A stretch of DNA of 64,000 bases from NCBI GenBank assembly GCA_002077045.2, contig KZ111165.1, forward strand, positions 195,364-259,363, read 5' to 3'. Numbering within the stretch: the stretch's first letter is position 1; each line of letters begins with the position of its first letter. The stretch is from Rachicladosporium sp. CCFEE 5018 (taxonomy: Eukaryota > Ascomycota > Dothideomycetes > Cladosporiales > Cladosporiaceae). Of the stretch, positions 20,872 to 30,656 are shown piece after piece. The position numbers and the translations under genes are program-made. The notes below the pieces were generated by a model. The model was given only the letters and a program-made list of their open reading frames with translations, was not told the origin of the DNA and ran no database searches.

Positions 20872-22994
20872 TTAAGCCATCTTCTCAACATGGTCGATCA
20901 CAAGCTTCTCCGAGCCCTCGGCACTCTTGTCAGACCTGGCATTGATGTCCAGTCTCTCCTGCTCCAAGTCCAGTTTGGCTTGCTCAGCAGCCTGCGGGTA
21001 TGAGAGAGTCGATCCCGGTGCATGCTTGAGCACGAAAACGCGGTCGATCTCGTCGAGTGACAGACCGGCAGTCTCGACGTAGAAGTACCAGATGAAAGGC
21101 AGGAAGGCGGCGTTGAGCACGGCGAAGATGATGTAGAAATGCGCTGCAAAATGGTCAGCCTGCGCACGCGCTTTATGATAGTCGCGCGAATGTAACTTAC
21201 CACCCAAGTTCTGGATACCAATTGGCGTGATCGAGACGATAAGGTATACACCGACCCAGTTGGTGACCTAGTACATGTGATTAGACAGCTGTCATATCCT
21301 GCAAGTCGAACGGAGCTCACCATAGCGATCGATTGGCCGAGATTGCGAGATCGATTACCGTTGATCTCAGCCGGGTACAAGAACCCAATGGTCATGAATG
21401 ACATTCCCTACTCTCAAGTCAGTTCGGAGCACAACTACGGTGGTGTAAGCAGCACTGACAAAGAAGAAGTAGAACATGAAGATCTGCGAGAATGTCAGTG
21501 AAGAGCGGTGGTCAAGGGCGGCTGTGTACACTCACGAAAGCCACTGCCACTCCGTTGCTGACTTTGTTTCCAACAGAAAGTCCGATAGCAGTCACAGCGA
21601 AGCACATGCTGCAGCCAGACGCACCGAAGATCATTAGCTTCTTCCGTCCGAAGCGTTCGATCACGTATGTTGTGCATGCACCCCAGAACCTACGACCAGT
21701 GCATTAGCATTGTCCGAGTCGCAATACCCGGTGAGAGACACTTACATCCACTGCATCGAATCAACGGCAGACAGAATCAGTGACATGCGTGGTGAGAAAC
21801 CGAAGGATCGTTCAAGGACGACAGGTACTGCGACTGCGTCAGCAAGTTTAACCACCATGGTGATTCTCATGCGTCTTACGGTAGTAGGCGACGACATTGA
21901 CACCTCCAATCTGTTGGAAGATGTTCGCACCACAGCCTAGCAGGATACGACGCATGGTCTGTTGTCGGCCATTGTGGAAGACCTCGCGCCAGCCAATCTC
22001 GCCGTCTGCCTTCTCTTCGGCGATGGTCTCGATGATGATCTCCAATGTCTCCTTCACGTCGGGATGATCGATTGGCTTTGCGTGGAGTCTAGCAAGGACG
22101 GCTCGTGCTTCTTCGTGTCGGTCCTTGAGACACAACCAACGAGGCGATTCGACGAGAAATGGCACAAAGGCTACGGTTCCGATGGCAAGCAGCGCCTGGA
22201 AACCGAGAGGAAACCTCCAGCTGATCTCGTTATCTGTAACGTACGTGAAGCCGAAGTTCCTGTCATGTGTTGTCAGAGGGTTTCACGTACGTTGAAATCT
22301 CTGCACTTACATCCAGTTGGTTAGCACGAAGCCGAAAACGAGGCAGGTCAGCTGAACGGCTACAAGTCTGCCGCGAAGGGATGGCTTGAGGCAGGTTTCG
22401 CTTTGCCTGAGATGTGTGCATCAGTATTGAACGGTGTCCCAGTCGACAAGCTTCGATGCTCACCAGATCGGAATCGTAGTGGTATTGAAACCGATCCCCA
22501 GACCAGAGATGATTCGTCCAATGATCATGTGGGGTACTGTGAAAGCCTAGTCAAGCAGAGATTCTCAGTATGGTGATTCATCACCGTTAGAACGTAAAGT
22601 CCTGCCATGTGCAATTGGGGTCTGTCCATACCGTTGCCTGCAGTATTCCACCGATAGTGAGGCACACACAACCGAGCATGACAGACTTCACTCTGCCTAG
22701 CGGATCGCCGGTGAAGATTGCGATGATAGATCCGAGGATGCATCCTAGGGTATAAGTCAAGACTATCTGGCCTTGAAGCGTGACGCCTGGGTTGTCGAAT
22801 CGGGCAAGGAAGGATGGATTGGAGAGCAAGCCGCCGAAGACACCTTGATCATATCCTGGAATTGTCAGTACCGTCCATTGACATCGACATGTGTGTGACC
22901 ACTCACCGAACAGCATGAACCCAATGCCGCAAGACAAGGTGATGTTGATCAGGAGAGCACGGCCTTCCGGCCTGAAGAAGTCGAGAATCGCCAT
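20872..22994 (-). CDS. MFS sugar transporter with eleven exons, copy 1
   Basis: Sugar-porter family, 12 membrane spans, 518 residues. Exons: 22907-22994, 22632-22855, 22464-22546, 22311-22406, 21880-22259, 21746-21827, 21536-21689, 21460-21483 (24 nt), 21321-21407, 21201-21267, 20872-21143. All ten introns are 51-85 bp with GT...AG ends, and every junction keeps frame. Motifs in order: YDQGVFGGLL in TM1, GDPLGRVK after TM2, FTVPHMIIGRIISGLGIG, LRGRLVAVQL, VESPRWLCLKDRHEEARAVLARLH, QQIGGVNVVAYY in TM7, ERFGRKKLMIFG after TM8, YPAEINGNRSRNLGQS, and ETAGLSLDEIDRVF after TM12. The C-terminus is charged (QAKLDLEQERLDINARSDKS). Exon 8 uses GTCAGT as donor, which is GTAAGC in copy 2. The gene sits between the monooxygenase and a dehydrogenase, which suggests uptake for a shared pathway. 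Confidence 0.9.
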
Positions 22995-23817
22995 GCTTGC
23001 GTTGCAAAAAGGGATCGAGCAGAGTGGTATGTACAGTCGATCGTTGAGGAAACTGTCTCATTCAAGAGGAAACTAAGAGAAGAGTGAGAGCATGGGGTGC
23101 CCCATGGGGATGTGGAGTACTGTATGGTGTTGGCCGCGAGTACATGCCACGAGTCATACTGTAATCTTCGTTATTGGAGCCCAGATCCTCTGCCGTTTCT
23201 ATGGGAAGGCAGACGCCTTCGATGCGGATGCGGAGATCCTTGTTCATGGTCGTTACATCGTTAGCCGGCAGATAGGGACATCATTAGTCCAGATGAGCAG
23301 GGCGCAAAACGTGCTTCTGACCAGGATCGACGCGGCTGTATGCACGAGTTGATCGGTTACGGAGAAGTGTCCGTGTGGAGTAGCGTGGTGCCAAGGTGTG
23401 AGACAGCATGTCGCTGGCACTCTGCCGACATGACCGAGCGAATGAATCAATGGATCTAGGCGATGCCAATATAGCGTACGCTTCATCGGGCTTCCATGCA
23501 GCCTTACTTCCGCTTCTCCAAGATTCTGGCCTGTGTGAACTGCTGCGACCAAGTCAGCCACAGCGCAGACTAGTATGCTACTGCAGCGGTGGGATATGTG
23601 GTTCTAGATCGTCTGGCACTGCCTCGCACCCCGACCGCACCCGCCTTGCATACAATGGACCGCCCAGTGAGTAAGCCCATGCTGGCGTTGGAGAGTCTCA
23701 CACGTTCGAGAAGGTAAGGCTAGAACCTCAGCGCAGCTCGACGAGAAGCGCCAATCCGCTGTGCCTCTGCGGTAGACATGAGAGCGTCAAGCCAGATCTT
23801 GTCGGGAAGATATTGTC
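22995..23817. other. Upstream region of the sugar transporter (copy 1)
   Basis: 823 bp between the sugar-transporter start and the dehydrogenase stop, both on the minus strand. A 102-codon minus frame (23253-23561) is also open in copy 2 with five substitutions, but resembles nothing I know and has no start context of note. I treat the stretch as promoter and 3' UTR. Confidence 0.5.
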
Positions 23818-25148
23818 TCAGAGCGACGACAAGATACGCTCACGTAGCTCGCCACCGACTTCTATCAGTATCTTGCTATGATTCGCTTTGTGATGCACAA
23901 GTTCCTCGAAACCACCACTCACGGCTTGCTCCAATGGAACAACAGCCGTGATAAAGCTCTCGATCTCCGGTCCCCGCCTCTCAAGTAATCGGACAACAGT
24001 GTCGAAGTCGTCGTTCGTGTAGGCGTTACCCGCGAGTATCCTCTTCTCCGATAGCGTGATACGGTTCATGTCGATCTGCAGTGGTTTCTCGTGAATAGCA
24101 ACGTTCTTAAAACTAATGTCAGTGCGAGACGGCCTCGAGCGCTTGAGCAATACATACTGTGCAATTGTCAGTGAATGAGTTCTATGCAGTTGCAAGTTGG
24201 CAAGATCACTCACCAAATATCGTCCCACCGGGTTTCGTGCAATCGAGAGCGGTGTTAAGCGTGCTCTGAATCCCACACGCATCGAATACGACGTCCGCGC
24301 CTGGAGCCATCATGTCTAGAGTGACCGCGAGTACATCGTCTCGCATCGGATGCACGACCCTGGTCGCTCCACAAGCCTTTGCCTGAATAGTCCTGGACTC
24401 TGCCATTTCACTGACGAGGATGCACCTTGCACCAACCTCCTTGAGTAGCAATGTAAGTGCACAACCGATTGGACCAGCGCCCAGAACGACTACATTCTGC
24501 CCTTTCTGGAAGCCAGAAACTCGCACCATGTGCGAAGCAACAGCCAGAGGCTCAGCCATTGCGCCAAGCTTCAGGGAGACATGGTCTGCGAGAGGCTTGA
24601 TCGCGATGGCATCGACGCATATTTCGTCGGCGAAGCCACCTGCGGCACATTGCAGGCCATAGAAGGCGGAGCATGTACAAATGTTGCGTCGTCCAGCAAC
24701 GCACAACTCGCAGTCAGGTCGTCCTTGGTGTTCGCAGCCAGTCGCAGGATTCACGCAGACTCTTTGGCCGACTGTGACAGACTTGACATCAGCTCCGACC
24801 TCCGTGACGATACCACTCATCTCGTGGCCCATAGTGAGCGGAAGGCCAGCTCCAGTGAACTTGTTCGGCTCATCATGGCTAGGAAGCAGTATTGGTCCAT
24901 CCAGATACTCATGGACATCAGTGCCTATCGACGTCGTATCAGCATCTGTCGCTGTTTGCCCCTGATTTCGCAGCTCAAGTCCCTACCACAAATCCCGCAG
25001 TAAGCCACTTTCAGACGGACTTCTCTGGGCCCGCATTGTCTGGAATCGAGTCAGTATCTAGTGACGATGGAAGCCTAGGCGTAACGAACGGGATTGGAAT
25101 GTCGTCCAGGCGCACATCGCCCTTCCCGTGAAATCGTAGCGCCCTCAT
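23818..25148 (-). CDS. Zinc-dependent alcohol/polyol dehydrogenase (2,3-butanediol or sorbitol dehydrogenase type), copy 1
   Basis: NAD(P)-dependent oxidation of a secondary alcohol or polyol, cytosolic. Exons recognised: 25090-25148, 24987-25039, 24214-24924, and a last exon 23818-24105. Catalytic zinc ligands lie in YCGICGTDVHEY (C37) and MGHEMSG (H71, E72). The structural-zinc lobe has C101, C109, C112 and C120. The cofactor Rossmann motif is VLGAGPIGCALTLLLKEVGA. The first donor is GTTCGT, weak but conserved. The join between TIFG (donor GTGAGT at 24213) and NVAIHEKP (acceptor at 24106) is out of phase by two bases if directly spliced, in both copies, so a micro-exon or another donor must be involved. 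I could not settle it. Total about 370 residues, normal for the family. Confidence 0.85.
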
Positions 25149-25717
25149 GTTGTGATGTGAATTGGTTAACCATATTTCCTACTTGCCTTTGTCCTACTCG
25201 ATCTCCATTATGTCTCTAGCAGGGATGTTCTTACGGCAATGCAACGCGTGTCGAAATGCAAGTCATGTGGAGTGCGGGGCGTGCTTGCCGAGTGCCGGCT
25301 ACTTGATGCAAGAGTGGATATCGGTTATATGGGTTTGCAGCTCGCTCTCACATGTAATCTGGCTGGCGTGGTCTCCACATGGGGAGTGTAACGCTAGCTC
25401 CAGGTCCTCTTCACCCTGCCAATGGAGTCGCCGTAGATGGCACTAGGCGACTAGGGTCGCAGAGGTCTCACGCATGCGACAGATCCGCACGTGGTGAAGC
25501 GCGCTACGCAGGAGGCGTGTGATCGACCGGTTCGTCAGCAGAGTCCAGACCTACTGTAAGATGGTGATTTGGGGCGCCAATGCTGAGAAGAGGAAGAGCC
25601 AATGCGAAGTGCAAAGTGAAAGTGGCTGCTCGAATCGGTCTGGTTTTCAGAAGCGGTGGGTCACTGCACCGTAATGGAGCGTGCGTTACTACGGTTCCTT
25701 GAGTGGAGACTACGCGC
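25149..25717. other. Upstream region of the dehydrogenase (copy 1)
   Basis: 569 bp between the dehydrogenase start and the epimerase stop (both minus). A 94-codon plus frame at 25162-25446 is kept in copy 2 but has no recognisable domain. It overlaps the likely dehydrogenase promoter and is not called. Confidence 0.5.
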
Positions 25718-26910
25718 TCACGAGCTCGCGTGGAGGCGCTCATACTCGTCCTTGACGAAGTTCGGCGCCTCATCCTCGATAGACGGCGACGTAGGCTTCC
25801 AACCCAGCAGCTTGCCAGCTCGAATGGCTTTGCCTCTCGAGTTTAGTCCCCAGCTGATGGCTTCGAAGCCTGCAACGTCGAGAGCCGCCTGTCGAGCAAG
25901 ACTCTTCTTCTGCGGATCCTTCACATAGCCAAGCGCTTCGGCATCTTTAGCGATCTTGACCGCGAGCTCAGTCCACAGGTGTTCACCACTCTCGCACAGA
26001 TAGTAGCCCTTCTCTCCCCAAAGCTCTGCGTCGAGCTTCTTTGCGGCGGCTGCTTCGACGAGAAGCAAGAAGAGCTGAGCCAGATCTGCGACGTGGATGT
26101 GGTTCCAACGCGCCTTGCCTTCACCGATCACGGGAATATACTTCTCGTTCAGAATGAGCTTGGTGAGCTCATAGGCCTGGCGACTTCGAACTGATACCGG
26201 TCCTCTGCCTCGTCCTAGCTGTATGTCAGCTCGGGTGTTCCCTTTTGCCGATGGATCGATTCATACCGTAGATAGTTGGCGGACAAACGAGCGCAGTCTT
26301 CACCACATCACCGTGATCTTTACCAGCCTGCAGCACAATCTTATCTACATTGCGGTGGAATGCAGAGTCCGGCAGATTTGTCAAGTCGCCAACTCCATCC
26401 CAGTCGTTGTATTCCTTGTCCGAGTGTTCGCCTAGACGATTGTTGTCCATGTCTTCCCAGCACAAGATGCCTGTGCCGCCTGTGTGTAGCCAGAAGCCAG
26501 GATGCTCTTTGCTGTGGCCCTTGAGCAGACCAGCTGCGATCGCTTTTGCTGCCCCTTCATGATCCGAAGCATCGGCCGCATCTATACTGCGTCAGTGTGC
26601 CCTTCCCTCGTGTACAAGTAGAAGCACATACGTAGCACAATGTCCGCTTTTGCTGCCTCTTCCTGCAGCAGTTCCGAGTCATCCAGGCCACCAATTACGG
26701 TCCGTGTCGAGGGGTACGCTTTCTTCACGAGTTTGGCCTTGTCCTCGGATCGCACGAGAGCAGAGTACTCGTATTCTGGATGCTTGGACTGGAGGAGTGA
26801 AAACGTATCTCCGGCAATGTAGCCCGTCGTGCCCGTGCTGTTACTTTCAGTGGATGATTTGGACAAGAGTGACGGACACTGATCACATACATGAAGATCT
26901 TGATTGCCAT
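25718..26910 (-). CDS. Extended-SDR NAD(P)-dependent epimerase/reductase, copy 1
   Basis: A Rossmann-fold oxidoreductase of the NAD-dependent epimerase/dehydratase group. Four exons: 26891-26910 (20 nt), 26632-26837, 26267-26581, 25718-26214, with introns of 50-53 bp. Splicing the 20-nt first exon gives MAIKIFITGTTGYIAGD, the glycine-rich nucleotide site TGTTGYIAG. Total 345 residues. Other landmarks are HTGGTGILC, VCPPTIYGRGRGP, GKARWNHIHVADLAQLFLLLVEAA and an Ala/Lys/Trp-rich C-terminus. This architecture matches the fungal 'nucleoside-diphosphate-sugar epimerase-like' proteins, whose substrates are mostly unknown. The canonical Tyr-x3-Lys pair is probably YELTK (QAYELTKLIL). It is divergent from the Zn2Cys6 regulator, with 573 bp between, so the two may be co-regulated. 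Confidence 0.82.
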
Positions 26911-27483
26911 GGTGCTGTGTGTTATGGTTTTGGTGTTGACGTGAGGATATTGCTTGTGGGATGGGAGAATGTAAGGATAACGGAAGAAATTGCTTACGAT
27001 GTCACGTCTGGTACTCACGCAATTCACGAGGATAGCGCGCCGCCTGTGGTTATGTCGATCTCACCTACCGCGTAGCTTCTGCATCATGTGGAGTGGCAGT
27101 GGAACGCGTTGTGGGCACTTTGGGAGGGCCGACTTCACTGACGTCGTGTCTTGGCACTCAAGCTGGGGAAGGCGCGAGAACTTTACTCCGACTACAACGA
27201 TGCTCTCATATTGCGGCATACGCTCCATCGACCCATGGACTTCGCAGAACATCCCATAAGGCGATCGTGTAGTTCCTATGACGCCTGTTCGACGCCACCG
27301 TCGCCGCCGTTCAGTAGTGGTCGGAGGGACTCGGACCTGAAATGTTTCTAGTCTTGCCCAAGACGAGGGGTCGCGGGATCGGTAACTTGATGCGTGACTG
27401 TCCATAAAGTGCCGGGCGATGCTCCGGCTGTATGAAGAGCGCGGCCCCCTTGCTCGACTTGACCTGCAGCATGAATCGTCTAC
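26911..27483. promoter_or_regulatory. Divergent promoter of epimerase and Zn2Cys6 regulator (copy 1)
   Basis: 573 bp between opposed starts. It contains TGACGTC (27139-27145), a CRE/ATF-type core, kept at 56042-56048 in copy 2. No gene seen. Confidence 0.5.
27139..27145. promoter_or_regulatory. CRE-like TGACGTC core
   Basis: Followed by G, so it misses the full TGACGTCA by one base. bZIP proteins of the ATF/CREB group bind such sites. Conserved in both copies. Confidence 0.35.
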
Positions 27484-29580
27484 ATGCCTTCACAGACTCC
27501 TGAGCCAACGACAAGCAGCCGGATCCGCGCAGCTAAGGCATGTGCGCGCTGCAACCAGAAGCGCGTCAAATGCGACGCATCAACGGTTGGCCAGCCGTGT
27601 AGCCGTTGCCGGCGCAGTGGTCTCGAAGAATGTGTGCTAATCAGCTCGAGGAGAGGTCAATATGCACGCCGACGACCGACAGTTTCTAGTCAAGCTTCGG
27701 ATGGTGGTGACGCCGCCGCGTCAATTGTCAATGATGCAGAGCATCGTTCTCGGCGCGATACGGGGAGCACATCCAATGGTGCATCCGGATTCTTGTCGAC
27801 GACTGGCTCAAATGGCGTCGCTCCGCCGCATCGTACGTCCCAGGTTGAGGCGATTATCGAGCAGACGACACCTGCAGAGCCTACGCCAGGCTCGCAACGG
27901 TCAGGTGTCAGTACCGGGACTGCTCACAAGGAAGTCTCATGGGCGAGCATGTTCAATCACTTCCTCGACACTCGTCAAACGAACAGCCAAGATGCCATCG
28001 ACAAGTGCTCGATTACGTATCTTGGGGAGTCCTTTCCTCTCGCATTGGTACTAGAAGACCTGCGCGAGGGTGGACGGACTCGCCTACACCACCCTGGACC
28101 ACCAATTGAGTCCCCTGAGACGGTCCAGCATGTCGATGGAATCCTCAACCATCCTCCACATCTGCTACCAGAGGATATAGCGTTCCTCGAAGCAAAGCAT
28201 GTGTTCGAGTACCCACCACCAGATGTTTACGATGCACTGATCGAGGTCTTCCTGAACACATTCCTACCGATCTACTCACTTGTACACAGGCCAGAGTTTG
28301 AAGATCACTATCGTCAGAAGAAGCTGCCGTGGATCATCGTGCATTCATGCTGCTTCATCGCGACGACCTTCTGCACTGATGTACTCATCCATCGGGCCGG
28401 GTATGCTACGAGAAAGGATGCTCGTTACGCCTACTACAGCAAGGCAAAAGTCCTCTTCGACACGAATTATGAACGAAACAAGATCGTGGTCTTGCAAAGT
28501 ACGCTCATGCTCACGTTCTGGGGAGGTGGCCCGAACGATTACTGGAACACGTGGTCTTGGATCAGCGCTGCCGTCACCATCGCAGAGACGCTGGGTATCC
28601 ATCGCTCGACGCTAGGCGCCAATATGTCAACGAAGGACCGCAGTCTACTGAAGCGACTGTGGTGGATGTTGGTCGTGCGAGACGCATCTTGTTCGACGCT
28701 GGTCGGTCGACCTTTCAGAATCAATATGGAGCACGGTGATGCAGAGATGCTCACGTTGGAAGACTTCGAAGTCGATGCCCGCATCTTGGAGGCAGCTGAT
28801 CACCCTCTGAAGATCTCGTTTGCAGATTATCAGATCCAGGTGGCGAGATTGTCCCTGCTCCTGTACGACATTGACTACGCGCGCTTCATCCCCGGGCCGA
28901 AAGCTCTGAGCATGAGCCAGGTATACGACCGGCTGCAGGCCTGGAAGAACGATCTGCCCATGGTAGTAGACTGGGATCAAAGCTCAGATCTCCTCGCGAC
29001 GTGCCTTTCGATGATGTACGATCACCATCTCATGCTCGCAAGTCTCGGAGTATCAGGGTCCGAGGTTGCTGCAGGAGGTAGTCATACCAACGGTATCCAG
29101 CTTCCGTTCGCCGAGCTAGCTGCTCAGCGAGTCTCCACCCAGGCCTCAGCGATCATCATGAAGAATCAGTCGTTGATGGTACCACACGAGACCTATCAGC
29201 CTGTCTTCGTAGCAGGCGTAGTGTCGTACATGTCAATGCGAAGCTCACAAACGACGCAATCTCAGCTTGGTCGATTCGTGGTCGACAACTGCCGAATGGT
29301 GCTGCACAGTGTACGCGATGCCTGGGATGCTGCTCCATGGATCATCACGCTCTTTGATGGTTTGACGATCAGCGTCAATGCAAGTCGGGCGCAGGAGCAT
29401 GGAGAAGCTCATACGATGGATATGGGACGGACGCCTGGTGACCTTTCGGCATTTATGGGTGACCTTGATGAGAGTACGATGGGCTTTGGGATGCCAGCAT
29501 CGTGGCAGTCCAACCCCATGTTTTCGGCGCTGTTCGATGTTTCGCAGCCGATGGACGGCTTTGAACCTGGCATGAGTTGA
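27484..29580 (+). CDS. Zn2Cys6 transcription factor with fungal-specific domain (CTF1/FarA-like), copy 1
   Basis: Nuclear regulator, 698 residues in one uninterrupted frame. The binuclear zinc cluster is C20-x2-C23-x6-C30-x8-C39-x2-C42-x7-C50, followed by a basic SSRRGQYARRR linker and ~80 low-complexity residues that vary most between copies. The fungal-specific middle domain includes FLPIYSLVHRPEFEDHY, LPWIIVHSCCFIATTFC, YYSKAKVLFDTNYERNKIVVLQSTLMLTFWGGGPNDYW, TIAETLGIHRS and LLKRLWWMLVVRDASCSTLVGRPFRIN. That run resembles cutinase transcription factor 1 and FarA/FarB, regulators of fatty-acid and cutin-monomer use, from memory. Its place next to the epimerase, dehydrogenase, transporter and monooxygenase makes it the likely local regulator, which is inference. 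Confidence 0.9.
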   Translation: MPSQTPEPTTSSRIRAAKACARCNQKRVKCDASTVGQPCSRCRRSGLEECVLISSRRGQYARRRPTVSSQASDGGDAAASIVNDAEHRSRRDTGSTSNGASGFLSTTGSNGVAPPHRTSQVEAIIEQTTPAEPTPGSQRSGVSTGTAHKEVSWASMFNHFLDTRQTNSQDAIDKCSITYLGESFPLALVLEDLREGGRTRLHHPGPPIESPETVQHVDGILNHPPHLLPEDIAFLEAKHVFEYPPPDVYDALIEVFLNTFLPIYSLVHRPEFEDHYRQKKLPWIIVHSCCFIATTFCTDVLIHRAGYATRKDARYAYYSKAKVLFDTNYERNKIVVLQSTLMLTFWGGGPNDYWNTWSWISAAVTIAETLGIHRSTLGANMSTKDRSLLKRLWWMLVVRDASCSTLVGRPFRINMEHGDAEMLTLEDFEVDARILEAADHPLKISFADYQIQVARLSLLLYDIDYARFIPGPKALSMSQVYDRLQAWKNDLPMVVDWDQSSDLLATCLSMMYDHHLMLASLGVSGSEVAAGGSHTNGIQLPFAELAAQRVSTQASAIIMKNQSLMVPHETYQPVFVAGVVSYMSMRSSQTTQSQLGRFVVDNCRMVLHSVRDAWDAAPWIITLFDGLTISVNASRAQEHGEAHTMDMGRTPGDLSAFMGDLDESTMGFGMPASWQSNPMFSALFDVSQPMDGFEPGMS

Positions 29581-29735
29581 ATGGGTAATTTCATAGCCAT
29601 CTAATGAATCTCTCAAGCTTCCTTCCTAGCTGTATCACGGATTCGTCGTCGACGCTGTCGTCGTCCAGTCGCACAGACAACCGCGGACTTTAGACGGCGT
29701 TACTGGTATCAACGTCGATCCATCCTTTCAATGAA

Positions 29736-30563
29736 GTGAACATCACAGTCCATGCTATGAGCAATGAACAGGTCTTGAATGAGCCAGTCGCGCCGGAAAC
29801 GACCGCGGCAGTATCGCATGATGATCTCGGCGATGACTCACGGCAAGAGCGAAAGGCGGAAGGCGGAGTGTCCAAACAAGGTGAGGACTACCTTCGCTTA
29901 ACACACAAAATGGACCCCAAACTTATAGACCGCATAGCCAGCGCCCGCGCCATGGTCGACCGTCAAGCTGCTAGTTTTCAACAAGCCAGTCCATCACCTC
30001 CCGCCTTAGCCCCTACGTTTGCGGTCTGGGACACCCGCGCCTCCACCATTTCCCCACCAAACGAGCCGCCTATCACTACGCCCGCTGCGCCCTTCCGCCC
30101 CCTCTTCGCCCTGATCACAGACCCTCTGACCGGCGAGATCCACCACCCAACAGTTCACTACGTCTTCGCCGACGACGAGCCTGACGGGAGTCCTCTTACG
30201 GCCGCAGCTCTGCAAGCGATAGAAGACCATGAGGATACAACGCTACACGGCACAGACGAGCCAGAGCAAAGGGTTGTGGTGGTAGATTTGCAGGGCAATG
30301 GGAGGACTGTGGCAGGAGTGACAAGTTTGAGTGAAGCATGGCAAGGCCTGAGGACGGAGGTAGGCACAGCGCCGAGCTGGGGAGCAGGGAAGGGAGAGGG
30401 CGTCATGATCAATATCGCGGGGAACACGGGACATGCGAATACAGCAGGGAATGATAGGAAGAGCCAGGGATTGGGAGCGCTTGTGGAGCGATTCGAGGCG
30501 GGGATGGAGAGGCTGGGTGTGGTGATGGGAGGAGAGGATGACAAGAGTGCAGGAGCGCTCTAA
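29736..30563 (+). CDS. Conserved fungal protein of unknown function (275 aa), copy 1
   Basis: Single frame of 275 residues. A second in-frame Met at 29757 (MSNEQVLN) could be the true start. The N-terminal ~110 residues are Ala/Pro/Ser-rich and disordered-looking. A more ordered core follows: PFRPLFALI, DPLTGEIHHPTVHYVFADDEPD, LTAAALQAIEDHE, RVVVVDLQGNGRTVAGVTSLSEAWQGL. The C-terminus is Gly-rich. I recall similar uncharacterised ascomycete proteins with the HHPTVHYVFADDEPD-type core but no function. Most of the ~19 amino-acid changes between copies fall in the N-terminal half, and the core is nearly unchanged. It converges on the helicase gene, with 93 bp between the stops. Confidence 0.72.
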   Translation: MNITVHAMSNEQVLNEPVAPETTAAVSHDDLGDDSRQERKAEGGVSKQGEDYLRLTHKMDPKLIDRIASARAMVDRQAASFQQASPSPPALAPTFAVWDTRASTISPPNEPPITTPAAPFRPLFALITDPLTGEIHHPTVHYVFADDEPDGSPLTAAALQAIEDHEDTTLHGTDEPEQRVVVVDLQGNGRTVAGVTSLSEAWQGLRTEVGTAPSWGAGKGEGVMINIAGNTGHANTAGNDRKSQGLGALVERFEAGMERLGVVMGGEDDKSAGAL

Positions 30564-30656
30564 TTTAGCAAAAGACTGCGATGACTTCATGATGCTATGC
30601 TAAAGCTCGTATTGTATGTTTATATGAAGCGACGATACACAACAGCTTCTCCATAG

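Noticed and set aside
25162..25446. A Cys-containing 94-codon plus frame (CNACRN, ECGACL) resembling a zinc module
   Set aside because: Cysteine spacing fits no known zinc motif, and it lies in the expected promoter of the dehydrogenase.
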